Shown piece after piece: positions 12,171-22,472 of a stretch of DNA of 64,000 bases; the first letter of the stretch is position 1; each line of letters begins with the position of its first letter. The notes beneath the pieces are model-generated. The model saw only the letters and a program-made list of their open reading frames with translations. It ran no database searches and was not told the origin of the DNA. The DNA comes from Panax quinquefolius (taxonomy: Eukaryota; Streptophyta; Magnoliopsida; Apiales; Araliaceae), in assembly GCA_020205615.1 (NCBI GenBank), contig CM035151.1:15292322-15356321 (forward strand). The letters run 5' to 3'. A program made the translations under genes and the position numbers.

Positions 12171-12290
12171 GTTCCGGAAAATATGTACGGTAGAATTTAG
12201 ATAGATGTACTGGAAATAAAACACAAGCAACAAGAAAGCAATGTCGTATTTTTGGTATTCTGCCACGTTTCATAAATTGCCACCTACCAC

Positions 12291-12300
12291 TATATATATA
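12291..12300 (+). promoter_or_regulatory. TATA box of GPI-protein gene 1
   Basis: TATATATATA about 80-90 bases upstream of the ATG at 12380. The surrounding sequence (GCCACGTTTCATAAATTGCC, then CTATATATA and GCTTAG) is conserved at the second GPI locus (17641-17685), which supports a shared core promoter. Confidence 0.6.
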
Positions 12301-12416
12301 GCTTAGCTGAGTTCTCATCTTCTTCATAAATTAGCCGACTACTTCTCTTGATCCAAATTTCAATAGTCCAACTGCATCCATGGCTTGCTCCCAAAGTTAT
12401 TTCTTTCTCTCTCTTC

Positions 12417-13433
12417 ACTGGCGGAGCTATGTAGGGGCTAGGGTGAGTCCGGGTGGACTTTTTGATAAATATTTAGTATTTATATATCTTAATAGCCCAT
12501 CCCAATTTTCATGAGTCATGTTCTTTTACATCACATGTCCCATGATAATTGTTATCCGCCCATTCCATATATTTTCTTCTCTCTAAACTACTTCAAACCT
12601 TTATCAATTGCTTTTGGTTTTCGGGTGAAACTAATAATGAAATGAAAGCTGCAAATTGAATTGGGAAGGAATTGAAGTTTATTTTCGACAAGAGAAAACT
12701 GATTTTGGCCAACATCAATGCAGATGACAAGAATTTTGATGAAAGGTACAACATAAGTTTTAGTTCATTTTGAAATTAAAGCCATAGTGTCGATTTTGCT
12801 ATGTTAGTTATAAGCATTTGTGAATTGTTTGTGGAAATGGGAATATATATGGTGGGTGCCGGGTGGAGTAATAAGGAAAAAGAATTAAAAAAATTTGGCT
12901 TAATTATTTCTAAATGGTTATGAGATCTCTCTTTTAAAGTTATGCACTTCACTTGTTTGATTAAATTCCTCTTAGAGTCTGTGAAGTTTTAAAAGTGAAA
13001 ACTTGATATTATTGTAAGCAAGAAAGCTTATGTTTATAAAATATATGTATCTCAAGTGGCTTAACTGAATTAGAAATGGTTTAGAAGTAAGTTTAAATGA
13101 ATTGAGTAATTTTGGTTTGGTTAGAAAACTGATGTAGCTGAGCAATTTTGAGCCCATATAGAACTTGTGTGAAACATTTATTTGGACTGGTATATATTTT
13201 TTTAAAATAGTATGTCATACCTTCAATAACATGTTAAAAATTGGTTCCAATTGGATGTGTATAGGCTGAGTTAGAAAATTGTAAAGTGGCTACGAAAAAA
13301 TGCAAAATTTGGGAATTCTGGGCAAAAGCCTAGCACTGAGATAGAGCGCCGCTGCTCTGGTCCCCTGCTCCAGTTTTTAATTCTTGTTCCGATTTTGTAG
13401 CCCAGGACGAAATTTTTTCCTGGCTCCGCCTTG
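12417..13433. mobile_element. Non-autonomous hAT-like element inside GPI gene 1 exon 1
   Basis: This segment is absent from the intact paralogous exon at 17761-17845, which dates it as an insertion. It starts ACTGGCGGAGCTATG and ends CCTGGCTCCGCCTTG, giving short inverted ends around GGCGGAGC. CTCTTC occurs on both sides and fits a partial target duplication within the TC-rich exon. No transposase frame is present. Confidence 0.65.
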
Positions 13434-13487
13434 CTCTTCTTCTTCTTTTCTCCATTCTCTGCATCAATCACACCGCCATGTGCGATG

Positions 13488-14620
13488 GTATGTATTTTCT
13501 TGATTATACACCTTTCATTTCTTGATTTCAGGTGACTTTTTCTTATATTTTTTAATTTATTTGATCACTAGTTTGTACTCTTATTATGTTTTTGTGTTCA
13601 TATGTTCTGATCAAGTGTTTGGCTTCATGGGCTTTGGTGTATTGCTCATTTCAAGCTGCAAATTGTATCACAGTTGGGATTAAGATCTAGTTTCTTTTTT
13701 TATTACCTTTTTAGTACTTCATTATGTAGTTTTGTAGATGGGTTTTTCAGTTAATGAATGGGTGATCTGAGTATGGAATTCCTTGAGCTGGGGGTATGTT
13801 AAAATTGGATGGGGATTTTGTTGTTTAAGCTTGGATCTGCCTATTTCTTCTTTCCCAGAATGCTCTCTATCTCCTTATTTATTCCTAATTTTGGGTAAAT
13901 TGGGTTTGTGGAATGTGATTTGAGTGTGTGCCTACTGCCTGTGATATTAATTACTAAATTTAGGCTGCCAAACTCTACTAAATATTTGCATTTTAGATTC
14001 TCAGGGGGTAAATATATATTTCGTGCTAGTAATATCCAAATGCAATTAATAATGCATTATGCTCTTTATGACCAATTAAACGAAAGAAATCAAGGATATT
14101 AGTTGTCAAAGTAATCCGCTGCCATGGGTGAATTTGAGGATCTCAATGACTCAATGTAAGGGGAAAACTAAATATTATGGCATTTGATTTTCAACAGTAT
14201 TTGTTGGAGAGGGGTTTCATGATCCTGGGTGGAGGTTCTTTGACTACTTCATTTTGTACTATGTTCTTTGATAATTAATCTAGTTATAGGGTGAATGATT
14301 AATTTGAATTCGTTTTAAAAAGATTGACTATGTCTTACCTTTTCGGAACAATGGTATCTTTTATAGTTTCTGAAGGCATGAGCTCTGCCTCTTTATTGAA
14401 GTATGTATGGTATGGTATATAATTGTACACATATTTTTCCTTAGATATGTAAATTTGGTTCTCCTCAGAAAGTAAAGATAATTCAATTGCAAAACACACA
14501 GAAAAGGGTGTATAATTTCATCCATTGCAGAATCTCAAATCAGGACAAATACTACTATTTTTCCAACCATTCTTTTATTATGTATTTGCACTAATTTTAT
14601 TCTTCGCCATTCTCAATCAG
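13488..14620 (+). other. Intron of GPI gene 1
   Basis: An intron of about 1.1 kb from donor GTATGT to acceptor TCTCAATCAG, homologous along its length to the intron of the second locus. It contains GATCCTGGGTGGAG near 14220, the sequence that became exon end and splice donor in the duplicated exons of the second locus. Confidence 0.75.
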
Positions 14621-15427
14621 ATGAGGAAGAAAATCTTCTTCGAGGCATCAACAACTATAGGGCAACTCTAAATTTGTCAGCTCTAACAGATAATGATAAA
14701 GCAGAGTGCCTCGCTGACGAAATTGCAGATGAGTTCAAAAATAAACCCTGTACAAACACCACAGGTGCCAACACAGTACCAGGAACCGAGCCTCAGTTCT
14801 CTGATTACCCAAACCTTCTAGCCAAATGCAAGTTAAATGTGACCACAACAAGGGATGGGGCCATATTGCCTGCTTGTGTTCCCAACCTTGTTCAGGATGT
14901 TGTCCTCACCAACTATACACAATCTCAATACGCGGGTTCTCTAAATGACTCGAAGTACACTGGAATTGGGATCGGCTCCGATGATAACTGGATTGTTGTC
15001 ATTTTGACCACAAACACATCTACTGGGGGCTTTGCTGTTGGTTCTTCCGATTCAAACAATTTCGGTTCCAAGCTTAGTCCAGTTCACCCTATGATGTTCT
15101 TATTGATGGGACTTCTCTTCTTGATGGGAGCCAATTAAGCAAGTGCATTTTCAAATCTTTCATGTTGGTCTTGTTATATGGAGTTGTTGATACTATTCTA
15201 GTGGAGGCCGAATATCTTAGTTACCAGGATATGCTCTCATGAAAATAGTTAAAACTCAAAGCTGTCTGTGCCTATCTCAGTGCACTATAGATTTATATCC
15301 AGAAGTAGCTGAATTTGATACGGATTTTGTTTCATTTTATAGCAGTTATCTTTTTGGATTTGATGTATGGAGGTGAAACCTAGAGTAAATAATATCGATC
15401 TTGGAATATGGAATTATATGTCAAATC

Positions 15428-15700
15428 TTATTTATAATACCTAGAGTAGCTGAATTGGCTGTATTGAAACATGGAAAGCATCTCAATCTCTGTAAGAAAT
15501 TCCTTGGATCCTTGTTTGGACATGGATTTCAACCGTTCAATAGCAACTGTACTTGCTCCAAAATTATAGATCCCTTTGTAAACCTTCCCAAACCCGCTCA
15601 ATCCAATAACCAATTCGTGAAAATTGGACGTTGCCAACTGGATATCACGAAAAATGTAAAGAAAATGATTTACTAATGCTGTAAAATGAATCAAACACAT
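15428..15700 (-). pseudogene. FERONIA-like kinase N-lobe relic, copy 3
   Basis: This piece covers only the juxtamembrane segment and part of the N-lobe. It starts at a shifted frame (FRDIQLATSNFHELVIG) and runs through GFGKVYKG and KEFLTEIEML before breaking off. The ATP-binding lysine has become glutamate (VAIERL) and the glycine loop reads GLSGFGKV, so it could not be active. It sits directly after the 3' flank of GPI gene 1. Its upstream part continues at about 16083-16370, beyond an insertion, and matches 9290-9610 of copy 2. It is a clear pseudogene fragment left by the same duplication history. Confidence 0.85.
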
Positions 15701-16083
15701 TTCGAGTCCACTCGAAATATAAATAATTCAAATATAATAAAATTTAAAAGTTGAATAAATTGCTCAAACTTCTTTAAATTATAATTTTTTATTGATACTA
15801 GGATCATATTTGTTCAAAAAAAGTCAAACTGTCCGGGTTCAATCCGACATCGTACTAAACTTTATTTCATACTTTATATTCGGACAAATCCTCAAATCAA
15901 ATTTTATTTCACACTCGATAAATTTTATTCAGTATGTACTTATTCTCACACCGAACTAACACTCCGGTGTACTTATTCAGTATGTGCCTTATTCCATTGT
16001 TCTTATTCTATTGTACTTATTCCGTAGGATTGAATGCGCTTTTTGTGATTGAGACGCGTGGAAGAATCTTGACGTTAACACTC
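15690..16083. other. Insertion of about 390 bases within kinase relic 3
   Basis: Sequence homologous to kinase copy 2 stops near 15690 and resumes near 16083 (TTTTGCTTCTTGAAGTTG). The intervening bases have no match in the other kinase copies. They include repeated TACTTATTC(A/C) motifs at 15935-16025. No transposon ends are obvious. Confidence 0.55.
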
Positions 16084-16370
16084 ATATTTTGCTTCTTGAA
16101 GTTGTTGAAGCTTATAAACCAAAATATTCAATAGAGTGATCAGACAAGGAACTGGGAAGATTGTTGTTTGTCAAACAATAAATTAATTGTCGGAAATATT
16201 ATTAACAGGGAGGCAAGGTAGTAGTTTATAGCAAGAACTAACTCACATCAAAAAGAAAGTAACATAAATCCCAATTTAGAATTTAGAATTTAGAAGAAAA
16301 TATTATCAACAAGAATTCAAGATCCACAAACATGAAAGCAAATTGTGCTTGGTGTAATCTAATGCCAACA

Positions 16371-17671
16371 ATACGTCTCAATTTTTTCAACCAGGTTTCA
16401 CTTTCATTCAATTAAGAGCTATTCTATGCGGACATGATAATTAGACATGAATGTTTTACAATTTCACCTATTTTTCTATTTTAGTTCAATTGAAGTTGAA
16501 GATGGTGAGTTCATATATATAAAATTGTGAGAGTTATTTACTTTTTAATTACAAGTTTTTAATTAATTTTCTCCATTAACTAAGAGCCGAAGTACATGAA
16601 AAGCGATTGTGTAAATTATGTTCTAATAATTTAATAGTACTATTTTTTATTTTGCGAAAAATAAATAGTTAATAATAGTTGTAAGTAAGATTATATCTAA
16701 TAATTAATTACATATAGTTTTGTTTCCCTTCTGTTTTATTTGAAAATTTAGGTGTTAATGATATTGATAAGTAATTTTTTCATAATTATTACTTAATTTT
16801 TTTTTTCGAATAAAAAGAACCTCATAAATAGATGTTTCATTTTAAATTATTTTTAATTTTTGCTGTTAAATTATAATATAATATTACATTTATGCCTATT
16901 TTGTTTCTATAAAATTATATAAACTAATTATAAAATGAGTATTGTTTTAACAAACCAGCACTCACATCCTAGGTGTTAAATTCACGTCATCAATTTATGA
17001 CATGACAAGTTGAATCAAAGTAGAAAAAATTAATAATTTAATCATTTAATTGAAAAAGTTGAAAAATCAATCACTAAAGTGAAAAAAGTTAATAATTCAG
17101 AGTAATAATTTACCTATAAGCTTAATTTTTAATTATAAGTTACATTGAATAGCCTAACCGGCGGGTCTCATATTTGTATGTCTTTGTATATCAACGTATT
17201 ACATCATGTATATCCATTCTCAAAAAGAAAAACAGAGACAGCCGCGACTAATAAACCAGGCGTCTTTATGCCGTAAAAGATAAACAAAAACAAAAACAGA
17301 GACTATTCGCATACATACTAATCAACATTTTAAAATATTTTAATAATCAGTCTTTTTTTATGCTCTGTTTATCCGTATAGTTTAATATATTTTAATTTAA
17401 TCTTTAGTCGTAATAACTATGTAAGCACATATTAAATCATGTACTCCATTTTCAAATCTGTGTCATAAGATGGAAAAAAAAAACAGAGACTATTAAAAGT
17501 TCGAGAAGATGGGAGTGATTCGTTGATTTAACAAGCGACATAATTATATATTTGTATGGCTAAATATGTACGGAAGAATTGAGACTAGATGTATAGAAGA
17601 TGGAACAAAAGCAACAAGAAGACGCTGTCGTATTATTGGTATTGTGCCACGTTTCATAAATTGCCTACCAC
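16371..17671. other. Intergenic spacer upstream of GPI gene 2
   Basis: AT-rich sequence without a recognisable gene. The last 120 bases or so (from about 17560) match the promoter region of GPI gene 1, including GCCACGTTTCATAAATTGCC. Confidence 0.6.
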
Positions 17672-17679
17672 TATATATA
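17672..17679 (+). promoter_or_regulatory. TATA box of GPI-protein gene 2
   Basis: TATATATA about 85 bases before the ATG at 17761, in a block conserved with the promoter of gene 1. Confidence 0.6.
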
Positions 17680-17760
17680 GCTTAGTTGAGTTCTCATCTT
17701 TTTCATAAATTAGCCTAGTACTTTTCTTCATCCAAACTTCAGTCCTCCAACTGTGCATCC

Positions 17761-20700
17761 ATGGTTTGCTCCCATACTTATTTCTTTCTCTCTCTTCTTC
17801 TTCTTTTCTCCATTCTCTGCATCAATCATACCGCCATGTGCGATGGTATGTGTTTTCTTGATTATACACCTTTCATTTCTTGATTTCACCCGACTTTTTC
17901 CATCTGTCTTATATTTTTTTTTTAATTTTTTAAAAACTAGTTTGTACTCTTATTATATTTTTGTGTTCATATGTTCTGATCAAGTGTTTTGCTTCATGGG
18001 TCTTGGTGTATTGCTCATTTCAAGCTGCAAATCATATCACAGTTGGGATTATGATCTGGGTTTTTTTTTAATTACCTTTTTAGTACTTCATTATGTAGTT
18101 TTATGGGTTTATGTGTGCCTACCGCCTATGATATTTTATTACCTTTTTAGTTATGTAGATTTGTGTGTGCCTACTGCCTATGATATAAATTACTAAATTT
18201 AGGCTGCCAGAGTCGATTAATTAATCGCATTTTAGATTATGAGGAGGAGTATATATTTCGTGCTGATAATATCCAAATGCAACTAATAATGAATTATGCT
18301 GTTTATGACCAATTAAACAAATGAAATCAAGGATGTTAGTTGTCAAAGTAATCCGTGGCCATGGGTGAACTTAAGGATTTCAATGTAAAGGGGCAAACTT
18401 AATACGATGGCATTTGATTTCAACAAGATTAAGATTTGTTGAATAGGGGTTTCATGATCCTAGGTGGAGGTACTTTGACCCCCCAACCCCCTTAACTCAT
18501 GAAGTGACAAAAAAAATTATGGTGCTGACCACTACATTTTGTACCATGTTCTTTCTTAATTCTAGTTATAGGGTGAATGTTAGTTTGAATTCGTTTTGAA
18601 AGATTTACCATGTCTTTCCTTTTCAGAGCAATGGCATGTTTTATTGTTTCTGAAGGCATGAGCTGCCTCTTAGTTGAAGTATGTATGCTATATAAATATA
18701 CACATATTTTTCTTTAGAAATCTAAACTTGGTTCTCCTCATAAAGTAAAGATAGTTCAATTGCAAATTACACAGAAGAGGGAGTATAATTTCATCCATTG
18801 CATAATCTCAAATCAGGACAAAAACTACTATTTTTCCAACCATTCTTTTATTATGTATGTGCACTAATTTTGTTCTTCTCCATTCTCAATCAGACGAGGA
18901 AGAAACTCTTCTTCGAGGCATCAACATCTATAGAGCAAATCTAAATTTGCCTGCTCTAACAGAGAATGATAAAGCAGAGTGCCTCGCTGAAGAAATTGCA
19001 GACCAGTTCAAAAATCAACCATGTACAAATACCACATGTGCCAACACAGTACCAGGAACCGAGCCTCAGTTCTCAGACTACCCAAACCTTCTGGCCAAAT
19101 GCAAGTTAAATTTGACCGCAATAAGGGATGGGGCCATACTGCCTGCTTATGTTCCCAACCTTGTTCAGGATGTTGTCCTCACCAGCTATACACATACCCA
19201 ATACTCGGGTTCTCTCAATGACTCGAAGTACACTGGAATTGGGATTGGCTCTGATGATAACTGGATTGTTGTCATTTTGACCACAAACACGTCTACGATC
19301 CTGGATGGAGGTAATTTGAACACTTCATTTTGTATCATGTTCTTTCATAATTCTGGTAATAGGGTGAATGATTAGTTTGAATTCATTTCGAAAAGATTTA
19401 CTATATCTTACTTTTTCGGAACAATGGTATTTTTTATACTTTCTGAAGACATGAGCTGCCTCTTTGTTGAAGTATGTATGGTATATAAATGTATACGTAT
19501 TTTTCTTTAGAAATCTAAACTTGGTTCTCCTCATAAAGTAAAGATAGTTCAATTGCAAAGCACAGAAGAGGGAGTATAATTTCATCCATTGCATAATCTC
19601 AAATCGGGACAAATACTACTATTTTTCCAACTATTCTTTTATTATGTATTTGCACTAATTTTGTTCTTCACCATTCTCAATCAGACGAGGAAGAAACTCT
19701 TTTTCGAGGCATCAACAGCTATAGGGCAAATCTAAATTTGCCAGCTCTCACAGAGAATGATAAAGCAGAGTGCATCGCTGAAGAAATTGCAGACCAGTTC
19801 AAAAATCAACCATGTACAAACACCACATGTGCCAACACAGTACCAGGAACTGAGCCTCAGTTCTCAGACTACCCAAACCTTCTAGCCAAATGCAAGTTAA
19901 ATTTGACCGCAATAAGGGATGGGGCCATACTGCCTGCTTATGTTCCCAACCTTGTTCAGGATGTTGTCCTCACCAGCTATACACATACCCAATACTCGGG
20001 TTCTCTCAATGACTCGAAGTACACTGGAATTGGGATTGGCTCTGATGATAACTGGATTGTTGTCATTTTGACCACAAACACGTCTACAATCCTGGATGGA
20101 GGTAATTTGACCACTTCATTTTGTACCATGTTCTTTCATAATTCTAGTAATAGAGTGAATGATTAGTTTGAATTCATTTCGAAAAGATTTACTATGTCTT
20201 ACTTTTTCGGAACAATGGTATCTTTTATACTTTCTGAAGACATGAGCTGCCTCTTTGTTGAAGTATGTATGGTATATAAATGTATACGTATTTTTCTTTA
20301 GAAATCTAAACTTGGTTCTCCTCATAAAGTAAAGATAGTTCAATTGCAAAGCACAGAAGAGGGAGTAAAATTTCATCCATAGCATAATCTCAAATCAGGA
20401 CAAATACTAATATTTTTCCAACTATTCTTTTATTATGTATTTGCACTAATTTTGTTCTTCACCATTCTCAATCAGATGAGGAAGAAATTCTTCTTCGAGG
20501 CATCAACAACTATAGGGCAAATCTAAATTTGTCAGCTCTAACAGAGAATGATAAAGCAGAGTGCCTCGCTGAAGAAATTGCAGACGAGTTCAAAAATCGA
20601 CCCTGTACAAACACCACAAGTGCCAACACAGTACCAGGAACCGAGCCTCAGTTCTCAGATTACCCAAACCTTCTAGTCAAATGCAAGTTAAATGTGACCA

Positions 20701-20993
20701 CAACAAGGGATGGGGTCATATTGCCTGCTTGTGTTCCCAACCTTGTTCCAGGTGTTGTCATCTCCAACTATACACAATCTCAATACTCGGGTTCTCTCAA
20801 TGACTCAAAGTACACTGGAATTGGGATTGGCTCCGATAACAACTGGATTGTTGTCATTTTGACCACAAACACGTCTACTGGGGGCTTTGCTCTTGGTTCT
20901 TCCGATTCAGACAATTTTGGTTCCAAGCTTAGCCCAATTCACCCTATGTTGTTCTTATTGATGGGACTCCTCTTCTTGATGGGAACCAATTAA
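17761..20993 (+). CDS. GPI-anchored protein (At5g19250-like) gene 2 with triplicated main exon
   Basis: Exon 1 (17761-17845) encodes the signal peptide (MVCSHTYFFLSLLLLFSILC) and ends in phase 1 at a GTATGT donor. Three copies of the main exon follow: 18894-19310, 19685-20101 and 20476-20993. Each has the same TCTCAATCAG acceptor. The first two end GGATGGAG before a good GTAATT donor, are exactly 417 bases and are phase 1-1, so all exons can be joined in frame. Only the third carries the hydrophobic GPI-signal tail (LFLLMGLLFLMGTN) and the natural stop. Splicing exon 1 to the last copy gives about 200 residues, the normal family size. Using all three gives about 478 residues with three repeated domains and one GPI anchor. 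Without use of the new donors, copies 1 and 2 stop a few codons into the following intron and would be secreted without an anchor. All three exons are open, so this locus looks potentially functional. Family function is unknown. Confidence 0.8.
17846..18893 (+). other. Intron 1 of GPI gene 2
   Basis: About 1.05 kb, homologous to the gene 1 intron. It contains GATCCTAGGTGGAGGTAC near 18456, the parental form of the sequence joined to the ends of the first two main exons. An extra 50-base C-rich and A-rich piece follows it, near 18480-18530. Confidence 0.75.
18457..20993 (+). repeat. Tandem repeat of intron-3'-half plus exon (791-base period)
   Basis: The unit runs from intronic ATCCT..GGAGG through the acceptor to the NTST codons of the exon. 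Units start at 18457, 19298 and 20089; the second is 791 bases, and the first is longer because of a small extra insert. The first two exon copies are nearly identical to each other, and both differ more from the third, which suggests a recent duplication step. Confidence 0.9.
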
Positions 20994-22472
20994 GCAAGTG
21001 CATTCAAACTCTTTTAGGTTGGACTTATATGGTCTTGTTATATGGAGTTGTTGATACTATTCTAGTGGAGTTGGATATATATATCCAGAAGTAGCTGAAC
21101 TTCATACGGATTTTGTTTAATTTTATAGCAGTTTTCCTTTTGGGATTTGATGTAAGGAGGTGAACCTAGAGTATATAATATCGAGTCTGTAGTATTTCCA
21201 TTCAATAATTCACCATTACTCTTTTCCCCGTTTAGGTGTTATTTTCTGAGTTTCTCTTTCCTGTTCGTTTATACTATTAGTCAAAAGTTCATGTAGATCT
21301 TGGAATTATGTTTTATCACACTTGACATTCCACACCTAATTATCACCCGAGATATTACATTTGCAGTCATTCAACTCTTACACAGTGGTTGTGAGTAAAC
21401 GGAAAAGAAAATAAATTGATGGAAACTTAAAAAGTTCTCTCCATTTCTGAAAGTTAGAATTGCAAACTGACTCAGGTCAGAAGTCTGAATCTAATTGAGG
21501 CTCTATTAGTGGCAGCGGAACCATATAGTAATAAAAACTGTCAATCTACAAAAGTGAGCATGGTTTTAAAGCTTTTGAAAAGCAATTCGATGTAGGTAAT
21601 TGGTGCACCAGGCTGTTAAACTGAATAAAAATTATGGTAATTAGATACTGTGAATGGACTGACTTGGACCTTACCAGGTTATCAAGTAGGTACCAGCCAG
21701 ATAACATTTTCAATTTGATGCAATCATGCAAAGAAAGGTCATTAGCAAAACATATAGTAGATTACCCAAAAAACACAACAAACAACTAATTTAAACTTGC
21801 CAATTAGGTTGAGAAATGCATTGTCCAAGCAATAAATGGCATTGCCATAAAATTTAAGCACATAGTTCGAGGGGTCTCAAATTTTTTGTCTCAAAAAGTG
21901 TCTCAAATAATATATCAATATAACATTGATAGGGTAGATCTCATGTAATTTACTAGACAATAAATTATTATTAAACTATTCTATGCCACATCATTTGAGA
22001 TCAAAAATTTGAGACCCCTAACATTACTCATTCCTAAATGCACTTGCTCTAAAAGTAAAATTTACTTCAGTATATCTGGACTTATATTTAAGAATGCCAT
22101 TTTGAACACCTTTAGTTACCTGGAAATAGCATAATAACAACCCAATCACAAGACAAGTGCAAATGGAGTAAAGGAACTTTATAAGAAAAGAAGCTTGATC
22201 TCGTACATGACAAAGATGTGTACCAGCCAAGGCCCAAAAACTGGTGTTTATTTGACCCAGCAAACTCGGCATTATGAAAAAACAAAAGGAGAAGGGTGCG
22301 GGGTAGCTATAGGAGGGGAGGGGGAATCGATGATAATGAATAATGTTTGGCCACAGCCTCCACTCACACTTGTTGAAATTTGCCACAATATCATTCCACA
22401 TTATGCAGATCTCCTAGAGCCTCCTTATTTACAAGGAAACCATGAAAGAAATCCACCATTATCTTCACAAAT
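20994..22472. other. Intergenic spacer between GPI gene 2 and the carrier gene
   Basis: The 3' flank of GPI gene 2 (to about 21180, homologous to 15139-15400) is followed by sequence without recognisable genes. A MITE lies at 21870-22019. The convergent carrier gene ends at 22473. Confidence 0.6.
21870..22019. mobile_element. 150-base MITE with near-perfect terminal inverted repeats
   Basis: It begins AGGGGTCTCAAATTTTTTG and ends with the near-exact reverse complement (AAAAATTTGAGACCCCT). The interior is AT-rich and non-coding. The inverted ends are about 25 bases with one or two mismatches. A target duplication was not obvious, so the superfamily is left open. Confidence 0.75.

Larger units (their letters stand above)
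9847..12290. other. Intergenic spacer with GC-rich patch and MITE-like AT-rich sequence
   Basis: No protein domain is recognisable. Bases 9925-10110 are notably GC-rich for this window (GCCGCGGCGAGGGATTATCTC), like the 5' UTR or promoter edge of a lost gene, but open frames there are very short. The rest is AT-rich, with MITE-like segments at 10941-11381 and about 11804-12170. Confidence 0.55.
12380..15138 (+). pseudogene. GPI-anchored protein (At5g19250-like) gene 1, exon 1 interrupted by a transposon
   Basis: A two-exon gene for a small secreted, GPI-anchored plant protein. Exon 1 encodes the signal peptide but is split: 12380-12416, then a roughly 1.0 kb insertion, then 13434-13487 ending at a GTATGT donor. 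Exon 2 (14621-15138, acceptor TCTCAATCAG) is fully open. It begins LLRGINNYRATLNL, has conserved cysteines (AEC, KPC, AKC, PAC), VPGTEPQFSDYPNLLAKC, LNDSKYTGIGIG and NWIVVILTTNTS, and ends in a hydrophobic tail (MMFLLMGLLFLMGAN) typical of a GPI-attachment signal. Without the insertion the product would be about 200 residues, usual for the family. The biochemical role of the family is not established; the N-terminal part resembles the INxYR region of CAP-type proteins. With the insertion the signal peptide is destroyed unless transcription starts or splices inside the transposon. Confidence 0.85.

Noticed and set aside
17753..18196. Open frame of 147 codons at the start of GPI gene 2
   Set aside because: It overlaps the true signal-peptide exon in another frame and continues through the intron; the splice donor and paralogue comparison support the other frame.
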